The translations under genes were made by a program, and so were the position numbers. Under the pieces are notes generated by a model. That model saw only the letters and a program-made list of their open reading frames with translations, searched no databases and had not been told where the DNA came from. Source: CALFMR01 sp035550595 (GTDB taxonomy: Bacteria; Acidobacteriota; Vicinamibacteria; Vicinamibacterales; SCN-69-37). Taken from it: DNA of 55,789 nucleotides. Shown one piece after another: positions 7,198-15,616 of the stretch; position 1 is the first letter of the stretch, and every line of letters starts with the position of its first letter. Where the stretch lies: positions 1-55,789 of the forward strand of contig DASZOV010000132.1 of NCBI GenBank assembly GCA_035550595.1, given 5' to 3'.

Positions 7198-8613
7198 GTG
7201 GACGAACCGCTCGCCGCCCATCTCGAACGTCTCGAACGCGAACGGCAGAATGCCGATCGCCGCTACAACGACGCGCTGACCGCGGTCGATCAGGCGCTGC
7301 CCACCGGCGTCCCCGCGCCTTCACCCACGCCGCCAGCCGACGCCGAACAACTTGCCGCGCTCAACGACGCGTGGCGGATCATCGCCGCCGACCCGCCGAT
7401 CGATCGCTCGCTCAAGGGCCGCCTGCGCGGATTGGTCTGGCGGCTCGTCGGTCCGATTCTCGGCAATCAACAGCGATTCAACTCACTGCTCGTCGACCAC
7501 CTCAATCGCACGTCCGGCGCGCTCGAAGCCGCGCGCACGGCCGGCGATGCACGAGCCGCGGCGCTGCACGCGCAGATCGACGCGCTCGTCCATTTCCAGT
7601 CACGCCTGCTGCAGTACCTCCAGACGATCACGTGGTACGTCGACACGAAAGATCGCGCGACCGCTGCGCGCGCGGACGTCGTCAACGCGGGTCTCAGCGC
7701 GCTGACCGACGATTGGCTGAAGCGCTGGGAATCGGCGCACACGGCCGATGCGCATCGCGCGGCGACAGCCGATCGGCTTCGCGCGTCGATCGACGACGTG
7801 CGCGCAACGGCCGCGCAGGCGCAGGACGCGGCGCTCGCCCTCAAGCGCGACGTCGAGCGGCTGCTCGCTGGTCCCGCACCCGACGTCTCCCCGTCGACGC
7901 CGCCACCCGCGCCCGATCTCGACGCCTTCAAGTACGTCGGCTTCGAGAACGCGTTCCGCGGTCCGACCGACGAGATCGCGCGGCGCCTCGAGAGTTATCT
8001 GCCGACCTTCGAAGGTCAGTCCGACGTGCTCGACATCGGCTGCGGCCGCGGCGAGTTCCTGGATCTGCTGCGTGCGCACGGCATCAGCGCGCGTGGACTC
8101 GACAGCAACCACGCCATGGCCGAAGCCTGTCGCGCGCGCGGCCTCGACGTCGTCGAAGCCGATGCCCTGACGTATCTGCGCGGCCTGGACGATGGCGCGC
8201 TCGGCGGGTTGTTCGCGGCGCAGGTCGTCGAACATCTGCCGCCGGCGTATCTCACCGCGCTCCTCGAAACCGCGGCACACAAGCTGCGTCCTGGCGCGCC
8301 CATCGTCCTCGAGACGATCAACCCCGCGTGCTGGGTCGCTTTCTTCGAAAGCTACATCCGCGATCTGACGCACGTGCGGCCGCTGCATCCCGAGACCCTG
8401 CAGTACTTCCTGCGCGCGAGCGGCTTCCGCGACGTGACGATTGCGTATCGATCGCCGGTCGATCCCGCCGGCCAGTTGCGCGACGTCGCGCCGCCGGCTC
8501 CGGACACGCCGCCGCTCCTGGCCGATCTCATCGACACGTTCAACGAGAACGTCGCGACGCTCAACGGACGGATGTTCACCTACATGGACTACGCGGCCAT
8601 CGGGCGCCGCTAG
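7198..8613 (+). CDS. SAM-dependent methyltransferase with N-terminal coiled coil
   Basis: A 471-residue protein. Residues 1-240 are largely helical and charged, with likely coiled coil (about 10-25 and 130-225). Residues about 245-460 form a class I methyltransferase with motif I VLDIGCGRGEFLDLL, an acidic loop (VVEADALTYL) and AAQVVEHLPP. This helix-plus-methyltransferase layout occurs in polysaccharide clusters, where such enzymes can cap or modify glycan chains; the target here is not known. Start is GTG at 7198. rfbC follows 12 nt downstream, so both probably serve surface glycan synthesis. Confidence 0.82.
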   Translation: MDEPLAAHLERLERERQNADRRYNDALTAVDQALPTGVPAPSPTPPADAEQLAALNDAWRIIAADPPIDRSLKGRLRGLVWRLVGPILGNQQRFNSLLVDHLNRTSGALEAARTAGDARAAALHAQIDALVHFQSRLLQYLQTITWYVDTKDRATAARADVVNAGLSALTDDWLKRWESAHTADAHRAATADRLRASIDDVRATAAQAQDAALALKRDVERLLAGPAPDVSPSTPPPAPDLDAFKYVGFENAFRGPTDEIARRLESYLPTFEGQSDVLDIGCGRGEFLDLLRAHGISARGLDSNHAMAEACRARGLDVVEADALTYLRGLDDGALGGLFAAQVVEHLPPAYLTALLETAAHKLRPGAPIVLETINPACWVAFFESYIRDLTHVRPLHPETLQYFLRASGFRDVTIAYRSPVDPAGQLRDVAPPAPDTPPLLADLIDTFNENVATLNGRMFTYMDYAAIGRR

Positions 8614-8625
8614 CGCCGTCCGCTC

Positions 8626-9180
8626 ATGACCTTCACCGAACTGGCTCTCCCCGGCGTCTGGGCGATCGACGACGACGTGTTCACCGATGAACGTGGCGCG
8701 TTCGCGTGCCTTTGGGCGTCCGAAGCGCTGGCCGCTCGGGGACTCGACTCGTCGCTCACCCAGTGCAACTGGTCGACCAACGATCGGAAAGGCACGATCC
8801 GCGGGCTGCACTACCAGGCGCCGCCGTTCGCGCAGGTGAAGATCGTTCGCGCCATTCGCGGCGCGGTCTTCGACGTCGCCGTCGATCTGCGGCCGGACTC
8901 ACCGACGTTCATGCGATGGATCGGCATGGAGCTGTCCGAGCGATCGGCACGCGCGCTGTACCTGCCGCGCGGCGTCGCGCACGGCTACCAGGCGCTCACC
9001 AACGACGCGGCGGTGCTGTACTTCGTGTCGACGGGCTACGCGCCCGATCATCAACGCGGCGTGCGATGGAACGACCCCGCGTTCGCCATCGCGTGGCCGC
9101 TCGGCGCGCCGACGGTCATCAACGCGCGCGACGCGGCGTTCGCCGACTTCACGCCCGACTCGCCAGCGACGGCACGCTGA
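8626..9180 (+). CDS. rfbC: dTDP-4-dehydrorhamnose 3,5-epimerase
   Basis: A 184-residue cupin enzyme with RmlC signatures: DDVFTDERGAF, the catalytic-histidine segment GTIRGLHYQAPPFAQ, VFDVAVDLR and YLPRGVAHGYQAL. It converts dTDP-4-keto-6-deoxyglucose to the L-lyxo form on the way to dTDP-L-rhamnose. The reductase gene rfbD is 2.2 kb downstream at 11399; rfbA and rfbB are not in this window. Length is normal for the family. Confidence 0.93.
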   Translation: MTFTELALPGVWAIDDDVFTDERGAFACLWASEALAARGLDSSLTQCNWSTNDRKGTIRGLHYQAPPFAQVKIVRAIRGAVFDVAVDLRPDSPTFMRWIGMELSERSARALYLPRGVAHGYQALTNDAAVLYFVSTGYAPDHQRGVRWNDPAFAIAWPLGAPTVINARDAAFADFTPDSPATAR

Positions 9181-9195
9181 CGCGCCGGCGGCCGA

Positions 9196-9224
9196 TTGCG
9201 CCGCGGCCGGCGAGCGGAAATAAT
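9196..9224 (+). promoter_or_regulatory. Candidate smpB promoter
   Basis: TTGCGC (9196-9201), a 17-nt spacer, then AATAAT (9219-9224). Transcription would start within a few nucleotides of the smpB ATG at 9236. Confidence 0.4.
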
Positions 9225-9235
9225 CGCGACACGAC

Positions 9236-9700
9236 ATGAAGGACGCGCCCGAGCGGCTCATCGCGGACAACCGCAAGGCCGCACACGACTACCATTTCCT
9301 CGAGACGTTCGAAGCGGGCGTGGCGCTCGTCGGCACCGAGGTCAAAGCGATCCGTGAGGGTCGCGTGAACCTGCGCGACAGCTACTGCCGGCTCGAAGGA
9401 GCCGAAGCGTACCTGCTCGGCGCGCACATCGGCCAGTACAGCCACGGCGGCTACGCGTCGCACGATCCCGTTCGGCGGCGCAAACTCCTGCTCAAACGCG
9501 AGGAGCTGAACAAGCTGCTCGGCCGCACGACCGAGCGCGGCCTGACGATCGTGCCGCTGCGGATGTACTTCAAGCACGGGCGCGTGAAGGTGGCGATCGC
9601 CCTGGCCAAGGGCAAGAACACGATCGACAAACGCGAGACCATCAAGCGCCGTGAAGCCGAGCGGGAGACGCGCGCCGCCATCAAGAGCCGGCGGGTATAA
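9236..9700 (+). CDS. smpB: SsrA-binding protein SmpB
   Basis: A 154-residue tmRNA-binding protein. The core LIADNRKAAHDYHFLETFEA and VALVGTEVKAIREGRVNLRD are diagnostic, and the C-terminal tail is strongly basic and helical (KKRETIKRREAERETRA type). It partners tmRNA in rescuing stalled ribosomes. The tmRNA gene itself was not seen in the window. The stop codon overlaps a TATAAT hexamer that may be the -10 of the next gene. Confidence 0.96.
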   Translation: MKDAPERLIADNRKAAHDYHFLETFEAGVALVGTEVKAIREGRVNLRDSYCRLEGAEAYLLGAHIGQYSHGGYASHDPVRRRKLLLKREELNKLLGRTTERGLTIVPLRMYFKHGRVKVAIALAKGKNTIDKRETIKRREAERETRAAIKSRRV

Positions 9701-9701
9701 T
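9696..9701 (+). promoter_or_regulatory. Consensus -10 TATAAT, 7 nt before a GTG start
   Basis: A perfect TATAAT overlaps the smpB stop and the ATG at 9700, and is followed after 7 nt by an in-frame GTG at 9709. The same geometry is seen at 37840 and 49603. If TATAAT is the -10, the ATG at 9700 cannot be transcribed and the GTG would be the first codon of a leaderless message. Confidence 0.55.
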
Positions 9702-9708
9702 GGCGCGC

Positions 9709-10251
9709 GTGACGCGATCAACCTGGATCGTCCTGGCGGTGGTTCTGGTCGTCGGCTTCGGCGGCTGGTACTTGCTCCATCGACCCTCCGGCCACGTGGT
9801 CATGCGCTTCGCGGACCGGATTCCCGACGCGGTGGAAGCGCGTCCGCGGCCCGATGTGTTCTCGGTCATCGAGGCCACGATCGCCGGCGACACGAAGCAC
9901 GCAATTTTCGCGAGCGAGACGAGCCGCATCGCCTGGCGCGTGACCGTGCCCGACCACGCGTGGCTCGTCGTGAGCACCGGCATGCTCGAGAAAGGCTGGA
10001 ACACGCCCGGCGATGGCGTGCTCTTCCGCATCTCGGCCAATGACGACGAGCTCCTGAATCTCGTCATGAATCCGTACGCCACGGCGTCCGATCGCCAGTG
10101 GCACGACCTCAAGCTGGATCTGTCCGAGTACGCCGGCGAGACGATCAACCTCTACCTGAAGACCAACGCCAGTCCGCCGGTACCGCCGGGACACAACGAT
10201 CCGAACGGCGACTTCGCCGTGTGGGGGGACCCACGGCTGGTCACCGAGTAG
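9709..10251 (+). CDS. Membrane-anchored hypothetical protein with beta-sandwich-like domain
   Basis: About 180 residues. One N-terminal transmembrane or signal-anchor segment (WIVLAVVLVVGFGGWYLL) is followed by a periplasmic region rich in beta strands (RIAWRVTVPDHAWLVV, LFRISANDDELLNLV, WHDLKLDLSEYAGETINLYL), similar in pattern to jelly-roll carbohydrate-binding folds. I do not recognise the family. GTG 9709 is preferred over ATG 9700 because a TATAAT box overlaps the ATG. It is followed by DegT and rfbD genes, so a role near surface glycans is possible but unproven. Confidence 0.7.
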   Translation: MTRSTWIVLAVVLVVGFGGWYLLHRPSGHVVMRFADRIPDAVEARPRPDVFSVIEATIAGDTKHAIFASETSRIAWRVTVPDHAWLVVSTGMLEKGWNTPGDGVLFRISANDDELLNLVMNPYATASDRQWHDLKLDLSEYAGETINLYLKTNASPPVPPGHNDPNGDFAVWGDPRLVTE

Positions 10252-10280
10252 CCGACGCGCCTCCGGCAGCCGATGCTGCG

Positions 10281-11402
10281 GTGCGCGTGCCGTTACTGGA
10301 TCTCGGACGGCAATACGCCCCGATCCGCGACGCCATCGTCGCGGCGCTCGTGCGCGTCGCCGACAGTCAGCGCTTCATTCTTGGACCCGAAGTCGACGCG
10401 CTCGAGCACGAGCTCGCGCGCGAGCTCGAGGTGCCACATGTCGTCGGCGTCTCGTCGGGCACCGACGCGCTGCTCGTCGCGCTCATGGCCCTCGGCATCG
10501 GCGCCGGCGACGAGGTCATCGTCCCGACCTATTCGTTCTTCGCCACGGCCGGATCGGTCTGCCGCGTCGGCGCGACGCCGGTGTTCGTGGACATCGATCC
10601 CGTGACGTTCGGGATCGACGCGGACGCCACGGCTCGCGCGCTGTCGCCAAGGACGCGCGCGATCGTGCCGGTTCATCTGTACGGTCTACCGTGCGATCTC
10701 GATCCCATCCTCGCGATCGCCGCGCGCGCAGGCGCGGCCGTGATCGAAGACGCGGCACAGGCCATCGGCGCGCGCTATCACGGACGACCGGTCGGCGGAC
10801 TCGGCACGATCGGCTGCTTCTCGTTCTTTCCATCGAAAAATCTCGGCGCGTTCGGTGACGGCGGTTTCGTGACGACGACCGACGCCGCGATCGCAAGTGC
10901 GATCCGCTTGCTCCGCAACCACGGGGCGGAGCCGAAGTACTTCCATGCGCGCGTCGGCGGCAACTTCCGACTCGACGCGATCCAGGCGGCAGTGCTGCGT
11001 GTGAAGCTGCCGCACCTGGCCGAGTGGACCGAGGCTCGACAGCGCAACGCGCGTCGCTACCGCACTCTCGCCGGCGAGTTCGGCTTGACCGAGCGGATCG
11101 ATCTGCCGGTCGAGCCGGACGATCGCACGCACATCTACAACCAGTTCGTCATCCGCGGCGCGGACCGCGATGCCTTGCGCGCGCATCTCACGGCAAAGGA
11201 GATCGGCACGGAGATCTATTACCCGGTGCCGTTCCATCGGCAGGTGTGCTTCGAGGGAATCGCGCGATCGGCCGGCCCGTTCCCCGTCGCCGACAACGCC
11301 GCGGCGACGTCACTCGCGCTGCCGATCTTCGGCGAGCTCACCGAGACCGAACAGCGGCACGTGATGGCGAGCATCGCCGGCTTCTACGACGGCTCGCGGT
11401 GA
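10281..11402 (+). CDS. DegT/DnrJ/EryC1-family sugar aminotransferase
   Basis: About 373 residues. VRVPLLDLGRQYAPI opens the enzyme, with EVDALEHELARELEVPHVVG, the glycine-rich SSGTDALLVAL, the acidic AAVIEDAAQAIGA, and the PLP-lysine region FFPSKNLGAFGDGG. The C-terminus has HIYNQFVIR and IYYPVPFH. These PLP enzymes transaminate keto-sugar nucleotides (for example dTDP-3-keto-6-deoxyhexoses). No ATG lies in frame near the conserved start; GTG 10281 or 10287 fits best. The stop overlaps the rfbD GTG start (GTGA). Confidence 0.9.
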   Translation: MRVPLLDLGRQYAPIRDAIVAALVRVADSQRFILGPEVDALEHELARELEVPHVVGVSSGTDALLVALMALGIGAGDEVIVPTYSFFATAGSVCRVGATPVFVDIDPVTFGIDADATARALSPRTRAIVPVHLYGLPCDLDPILAIAARAGAAVIEDAAQAIGARYHGRPVGGLGTIGCFSFFPSKNLGAFGDGGFVTTTDAAIASAIRLLRNHGAEPKYFHARVGGNFRLDAIQAAVLRVKLPHLAEWTEARQRNARRYRTLAGEFGLTERIDLPVEPDDRTHIYNQFVIRGADRDALRAHLTAKEIGTEIYYPVPFHRQVCFEGIARSAGPFPVADNAAATSLALPIFGELTETEQRHVMASIAGFYDGSR

Positions 11403-12250
11403 AGCGGCTCACGCTGGTCCTTGGCGCCGGCGGCCAGTTGGGCCAGGCGATGGCAGCCGAACTGCCGGCGCGGCACGAAGTCGTGACGCTCACGCGCGCG
11501 GACGTGGACGTCACGTCGGATGCCGCACTCACCCGCGCCGTCACCGCGGTCTGCCCCGACATCATCATCAACTGCGCCGCGTTCACGGCCGTCGACGACG
11601 CCGAATCCGAGCCGGCCGAAGCGCTCGCCGTCAACGCGTGGAGCGTGCGCACGCTCGCGCGGATCGCCGCCGATCTCGATGCGACGCTCGTCCACTACAG
11701 CACGGACTTCGTCTTCGACGGCGAGACGGATCATCCCTATACCGAAGACGACGAGCCGAATCCGCGAAGCGCATACGCGGCGTCGAAGCTGCTCGGCGAG
11801 TGGCTGGCCGCCGATGCGCCACGCAGCTACGTGCTGCGCGTCGAGAGTTTGTTCGGAGGACCAAAGACGCGGAGCAGCGTGGACCGTCTACTCGCCGGCA
11901 TTCGCGCCGGAACGCCCGTGCGCGCATTCTCCGATCGCACCGTCTCGCCCAGCTACGTCAACGACGTCGTCTGGGCCACCGATCGGTTGATCGAAGACGA
12001 CGCGCCCGGCGGCGTGTATCACTGCGTCAACAGTGGATGGGCGACCTGGGCCGACGTGGCGCACGAACTCGCGCGGCTCGCCGGACGCCCTGAGGCGGAC
12101 ATCGTCGAAGTGCCCGCGTCGGCCGCCGGACTCATCGCGCCGCGGCCTCGGTTTGCCGCGCTCTCGAATGCAAAGCTCGCCGCTGCCGGCATTGCGATGC
12201 CGACCTGGCAGGACGCCCTCGCCCGTCACGTCGCCGCGTCGGCCGAGTGA
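11399..12250 (+). CDS. rfbD: dTDP-4-dehydrorhamnose reductase
   Basis: A 283-residue SDR-type reductase: TLVLGAGGQLGQAMAAELPA (NAD(P)-binding Gly motif), NCAAFTAVDDAESEPAEALA with VNAWSVRTLA, STDFVFDGET and the catalytic SAYAASKLLGE (YxxxK). These are RmlD/RfbD features; the enzyme makes dTDP-L-rhamnose. The start is GTG 11399, overlapping the upstream aminotransferase stop, a translational-coupling arrangement. The neighbouring aminotransferase raises the possibility that the pathway also yields an amino-deoxysugar. Confidence 0.92.
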   Translation: MKRLTLVLGAGGQLGQAMAAELPARHEVVTLTRADVDVTSDAALTRAVTAVCPDIIINCAAFTAVDDAESEPAEALAVNAWSVRTLARIAADLDATLVHYSTDFVFDGETDHPYTEDDEPNPRSAYAASKLLGEWLAADAPRSYVLRVESLFGGPKTRSSVDRLLAGIRAGTPVRAFSDRTVSPSYVNDVVWATDRLIEDDAPGGVYHCVNSGWATWADVAHELARLAGRPEADIVEVPASAAGLIAPRPRFAALSNAKLAAAGIAMPTWQDALARHVAASAE

Positions 12251-12259
12251 TCAAAACCT

Positions 12260-13336
12260 TCACTCTCCCGCGACGATGCCCGCGACCATCTCGCCGATGG
12301 CGAGACTCGCGGTGAGGCCGGGCGACTCGATGCCGGCCACCTGGATGAGATGCGGATTTCGCGCGTCGCGGCCGATGCGAAAGTCGGCGAAGCGTTCCGA
12401 GGCAGGATGCAGCTTCGCACGGATGCCACTGCCGCCGAGCCGCAGGTCCGATGCGCGCGCCGCGGGCAGCAGCGCTTGCACGGGTTCGACGAACGCGTCA
12501 ATCGGAAGCCGATCGCGCTCGTAGTCGCTCTTGTCGTCCTGGAAGCGCACCGTCGGGCCAATCCACACCGCGCCGTCGAGCGTCTTCGTGAAATGCACGC
12601 CGAGACTGTGCCCCTGCGGATGTGGCACGGGATAGACCAGTCCGCGCACGAGATCGCGCGCCGAAGTCGCGAGCTCCGCGTACTCACCTCGACACGGGTA
12701 AATCGTGAACGGCTCGCCGTCTGCCATGGCCGACACCTCGTCGGCCCAAAGACCCGCCGCGTTGACGACGATCTCGGCGTCGATGCGCTCGCGCGGCGTG
12801 ACGACGACGAGACCGTTGGGCGCGGACTCGATGGCCTCGACCGGCGTGCCGTAGAGCACGACGCCATCCGCGTTCACGAGGTCCGCTTCGAGCGCGGCGA
12901 GGTACGCTTCGACTTCGAGCCACCCCGTGTCAGGCGACCAGAGCGCGTGGTCCGCGTGAATGTTGGGCTCGCGCGCCGCGACGAACGCGCGGTCGACGGG
13001 CGTCACGCGGGCGCCGGCCGCGGCCGCGAGCGTCGCGACGCGATCGAGCGCGGCCTCTTCTCCGGCCTGCGCGACGACGAGCTTGCCGCAGCGGACGTGC
13101 GGAACGCGCGCGGTCTCGCAGAAGGCATAGAGACGCTCGCGTCCTTCCACGCACAGCCGCGCCTTGAGCGATCCCGCGGGATAGTAGAGACCCGCGTGAA
13201 TGACGCCGCTGTTGTGCGTCGACATCTCGGCGCCTGGACGGTCGTGGCGATCGAGGACGCAGACGGCGTCACCACGACGCGCCAGCGCGCGCGCACATGC
13301 CAGACCGGCGACGCCCGCCCCAATGACGACAATCAT
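12260..13336 (-). CDS. lhgO: L-2-hydroxyglutarate dehydrogenase-like FAD oxidoreductase
   Basis: A 358-residue DAO-superfamily flavoprotein. The N-terminus MIVVIGAGVAGLACARALAR is the FAD dinucleotide-binding motif. STHNSGVIHAGLYYPAGSLK is characteristic of LhgO/L2HGDH, and GGSGIRAKLHP near the C-terminus also fits. It would oxidise L-2-hydroxyglutarate to 2-oxoglutarate, feeding electrons to quinone. It is convergent with rfbD (9-nt gap) and monocistronic. A short repeat-rich stretch precedes it. The substrate is family-based inference. Confidence 0.85.
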   Translation of the reverse strand: MIVVIGAGVAGLACARALARRGDAVCVLDRHDRPGAEMSTHNSGVIHAGLYYPAGSLKARLCVEGRERLYAFCETARVPHVRCGKLVVAQAGEEAALDRVATLAAAAGARVTPVDRAFVAAREPNIHADHALWSPDTGWLEVEAYLAALEADLVNADGVVLYGTPVEAIESAPNGLVVVTPRERIDAEIVVNAAGLWADEVSAMADGEPFTIYPCRGEYAELATSARDLVRGLVYPVPHPQGHSLGVHFTKTLDGAVWIGPTVRFQDDKSDYERDRLPIDAFVEPVQALLPAARASDLRLGGSGIRAKLHPASERFADFRIGRDARNPHLIQVAGIESPGLTASLAIGEMVAGIVAGE

Positions 13337-13407
13337 CGACGAGCGCCCCGTGAGCGGTAAGTGCTAAAAGCGTGTTTCAAAACTCACGACGCGCCGTGAG
13401 GCGCCTC

Positions 13408-13437
13408 GTCAACTTCGAACTTCGAAGTTCGAAGTTT
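13408..13437. repeat. Heptanucleotide repeat R2, copy B (perfect 26-bp palindrome)
   Basis: Bases 13411-13436 form a perfect palindrome: two CTTCGAA-type heptads meeting their reverse complements. GTC precedes it, giving the GTCAA end shared with copy D. It lies between lhgO and the tRNA genes. Upstream, 13367-13388 resembles 2997-3018. Confidence 0.75.
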
Positions 13438-13458
13438 TGCAACGCACTCTTAGAAAAG

Positions 13459-13535
13459 TGGCGGGGCCGACCGGGCTCGAACCGGCGACCTCTGGCGTGA
13501 CAGGCCAGCGTTCTAACCAACTGAACTACGACCCC
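13459..13535 (-). tRNA. tRNA-Asp (GTC)
   Basis: The reverse complement folds as a complete cloverleaf of 77 nt with encoded CCA. The acceptor is GGGGTCG/CGGCCCC with discriminator G. The D arm starts TAGTTCAGTTGGTTAGA, the anticodon arm is CTGGCCTGTCACGCCAG with anticodon GTC, and the T arm contains GGTTCGAGCC. Confidence 0.97.
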
Positions 13536-13551
13536 GCAAACCCAACGCGTG

Positions 13552-13626
13552 TGGTGGGCGGTACAGGTTTCGAACCTGTGACAGCCGGCGTGTAAGGCCG
13601 GTGCTCTACCACTGAGCTAACCGCCC
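13552..13626 (-). tRNA. tRNA-Val (TAC)
   Basis: The reverse complement is a 75-nt cloverleaf with encoded CCA. The acceptor is GGGCGGT/ACCGCCC with discriminator A. The D arm is TAGCTCAGTGGTAGAGC, the anticodon stem is CCGGC/GCCGG with loop CTTACAC (anticodon TAC), and the T loop is GGTTCGAAACC. It is 16 nt from tRNA-Asp, probably one transcript. Confidence 0.97.
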
Positions 13627-13700
13627 CGACCGGCAGCAAGCGATTATGACATCGGGTCCCGTACGGCGCAACTTTTCGACGCACGCGCGAACGGACGCGA

Positions 13701-13706
13701 TACGAT
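13701..13706 (+). promoter_or_regulatory. -10-like TACGAT, 6 nt before the holB GTG
   Basis: TACGAT ends 6 nt before GTG 13713, another example of the TANNNT-near-start pattern. Confidence 0.4.
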
Positions 13707-13712
13707 CCCCGC

Positions 13713-14705
13713 GTGCCGCTCGCGTCCATCATCGGCCACGCGCCGATCGTCGGCATCCTTCGCCGCGCCGTCGCGCGTAACCGCGTCCCGCAGAGCCTGA
13801 TCTTCGCGGGGCCCGAGGGCGTCGGCAAACACACCACGGCGGTCGCGCTCGCGCAGGCCGTCAACTGTCCGCGCCGCACCGATGACGACGCGTGCGGCGT
13901 GTGCCCGACGTGCGTGCGTATCGCGGCGGGCCGGCACTCGGACGTCACGATGCTCGACCGCGGCGGCGAGGCCTCGATCAAGATCCGGGCGCTGCGCGAA
14001 CGCGTGCTCGACGTCATCGCCTATCGTCCGTTCGAGGCGGCGCGCCGCGTGTTCATCATCGACCCGGCGGACCTGCTCACCGTCGAGGCGCAGGATGCGC
14101 TGCTCAAGACGCTCGAGGAGCCGCCGCCGTCCGCGATTCTCATGCTCGTCACCGCGTATCCCGACACGCTTCTCGCGACCGTGCAGTCGCGCTGCCGGCG
14201 CCTGCGGTTCGGGCTGTTGTCGGAAGCCGACGTCGCGCGTGTGCTCGTCGATCACACCGCCACGCGCGCGGCGGACGCCAAGCGGCTGGCGGCCGTCTCG
14301 GGTGGACGCGTCGGTCGTGCGCTCGAGGAAGCGAGCGGCGATCTCGACGATGACCGCGCCGTCGTACTCGACGTGCTCGGCGCGGCGCTGCGTCCCTCGG
14401 TGCCGGCGAAGCTCAAAGCCGCCGCGGCACTGGCGAAGTACAAGTCGAAAGCCAGCGATCGCGAAGCGCTCGCGCGGCGTCTCGCCATGATGGCGTCCGT
14501 GCTGCGCGACGTCGGCCTGCGCCAGGCGAAGAGCGACGAGCCGCTGGCGAACGCCGACGTCGCCGATGCCGTGTCGCACCTCGCGTCCGGCTTCGATCTG
14601 CCGCGCACGTCGGACGCCTTTGCCGCCGTCTTCGAAGCCGAGCAGGCGCTCGAACGCAACGCGGGTCCGAAGATCGTCGCCGACTGGCTCGCCGTCACGC
14701 TCTGA
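13713..14705 (+). CDS. holB: DNA polymerase III subunit delta-prime
   Basis: A 330-residue AAA+ clamp-loader protein. It has PQSLIFAGPEGVGKHTTAVA (Walker A), a zinc-binding cysteine set (NCPRRTDDDACGVCPTC), VFIIDPADLLTVEAQDALLK followed by TLEEPPPSAIL, and the SRC motif in TVQSRCRRLRF. Delta-prime is part of the replicative clamp loader. The start is GTG 13713 with a TACGAT hexamer 6 nt upstream. pdxA overlaps its stop (TGATG), so the two are coupled. Confidence 0.92.
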   Translation: MPLASIIGHAPIVGILRRAVARNRVPQSLIFAGPEGVGKHTTAVALAQAVNCPRRTDDDACGVCPTCVRIAAGRHSDVTMLDRGGEASIKIRALRERVLDVIAYRPFEAARRVFIIDPADLLTVEAQDALLKTLEEPPPSAILMLVTAYPDTLLATVQSRCRRLRFGLLSEADVARVLVDHTATRAADAKRLAAVSGGRVGRALEEASGDLDDDRAVVLDVLGAALRPSVPAKLKAAAALAKYKSKASDREALARRLAMMASVLRDVGLRQAKSDEPLANADVADAVSHLASGFDLPRTSDAFAAVFEAEQALERNAGPKIVADWLAVTL

Positions 14706-15616
14706 TGTCCACGTCGAACACGCTTCCCGTTGTCGCCGTCACCGTCGGCGATCCGTCCGGTATCGGTCCCGAGATCGCCGTCAAGGCCGCGCGGCATCCG
14801 CGTGTCGTCGAGGCCTGCCGGCCGGTGCTCTACGGGCCGTCGACCGCGGCCGAACTCGCCGCATTCCCAACCGGCCGCATCGATGCCGGCTCCGCGCGGG
14901 CCGCGTACAACGCCATCGTGCGCGCCGTCGACGATGCACTCGATCGCCGGGTGGATGCGATCGCCACAGCGCCCATCAACAAGGCGGCATTCGCCGCGGC
15001 CGGACTGCACTGGCCCGGACACACGGACCTGCTCGCGCATCTCTGCCGCACGCCACGCGTCGCGATGATGTTCTGGTCGGCCGAGCTGCGCGTCGTGCTG
15101 GCGACCGTCCATATTCCGCTGGCGAAGGTCCCTGACGCGCTGACGATTGAAGGTCTCGGCCGCGTGATCGATCTCACAGCGACCTGGCTGCCGCCGTTCG
15201 GGATCGCGTCGCCGCGACTGGGCGTCGCGGGGCTGAATCCACACGCTGGAGAAGGCGGGCTGCTAGGGCGAGAGGATCTCGACGTCATCGCGCCCGCGGT
15301 CGAAGAGGCACGCGCACGCGGCGTCGATGTCACGGGGCCGTGGCCGGCCGACACCTTGTTCGTCCGCGCGTCTCGAGGCGAGTTCGATGCCGTCGTCGCG
15401 ATGTACCACGACCAGGGGCTCGTGCCGGTGAAGCTCGCGGCGTTCGGCCGCGCCGTGAACGTGACGATTGGATTGCCGATCGTGCGGACGTCGGTCGATC
15501 ACGGTACGGCGTTCGACATCGCCGGCCGCGGCGTGGCCGACGAGGGCAGCCTGGTGGAGGCGATCGTGCTGGCCGCGCGCCTGTCACGCGCGCGGCGCGG
15601 CGATCACTTGAGATAG
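14705..15616 (+). CDS. pdxA: 4-hydroxythreonine-4-phosphate dehydrogenase
   Basis: A 303-residue enzyme of pyridoxal-phosphate synthesis. It has VTVGDPSGIGPEIAVKA at the N-terminus, TAPINKAAF, the metal-binding His in GHTDLLAHL, VAGLNPHAGEGGLLGRED, and AMYHDQGLVPVKL with IVRTSVDHGTAFDIAGRG. It oxidises 4-hydroxythreonine-4-phosphate with NAD. The ATG overlaps the holB stop. The 3' end overlaps the convergent emrA-like gene by 13 nt. Confidence 0.96.
   Translation: MSTSNTLPVVAVTVGDPSGIGPEIAVKAARHPRVVEACRPVLYGPSTAAELAAFPTGRIDAGSARAAYNAIVRAVDDALDRRVDAIATAPINKAAFAAAGLHWPGHTDLLAHLCRTPRVAMMFWSAELRVVLATVHIPLAKVPDALTIEGLGRVIDLTATWLPPFGIASPRLGVAGLNPHAGEGGLLGREDLDVIAPAVEEARARGVDVTGPWPADTLFVRASRGEFDAVVAMYHDQGLVPVKLAAFGRAVNVTIGLPIVRTSVDHGTAFDIAGRGVADEGSLVEAIVLAARLSRARRGDHLR

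Noticed and set aside
13459..13626. tRNA pair as an integration site of a genomic island
   Set aside because: No integrase, no repeated tRNA 3' end, and neighbouring genes (holB, pdxA, lhgO) look like ordinary chromosomal genes.
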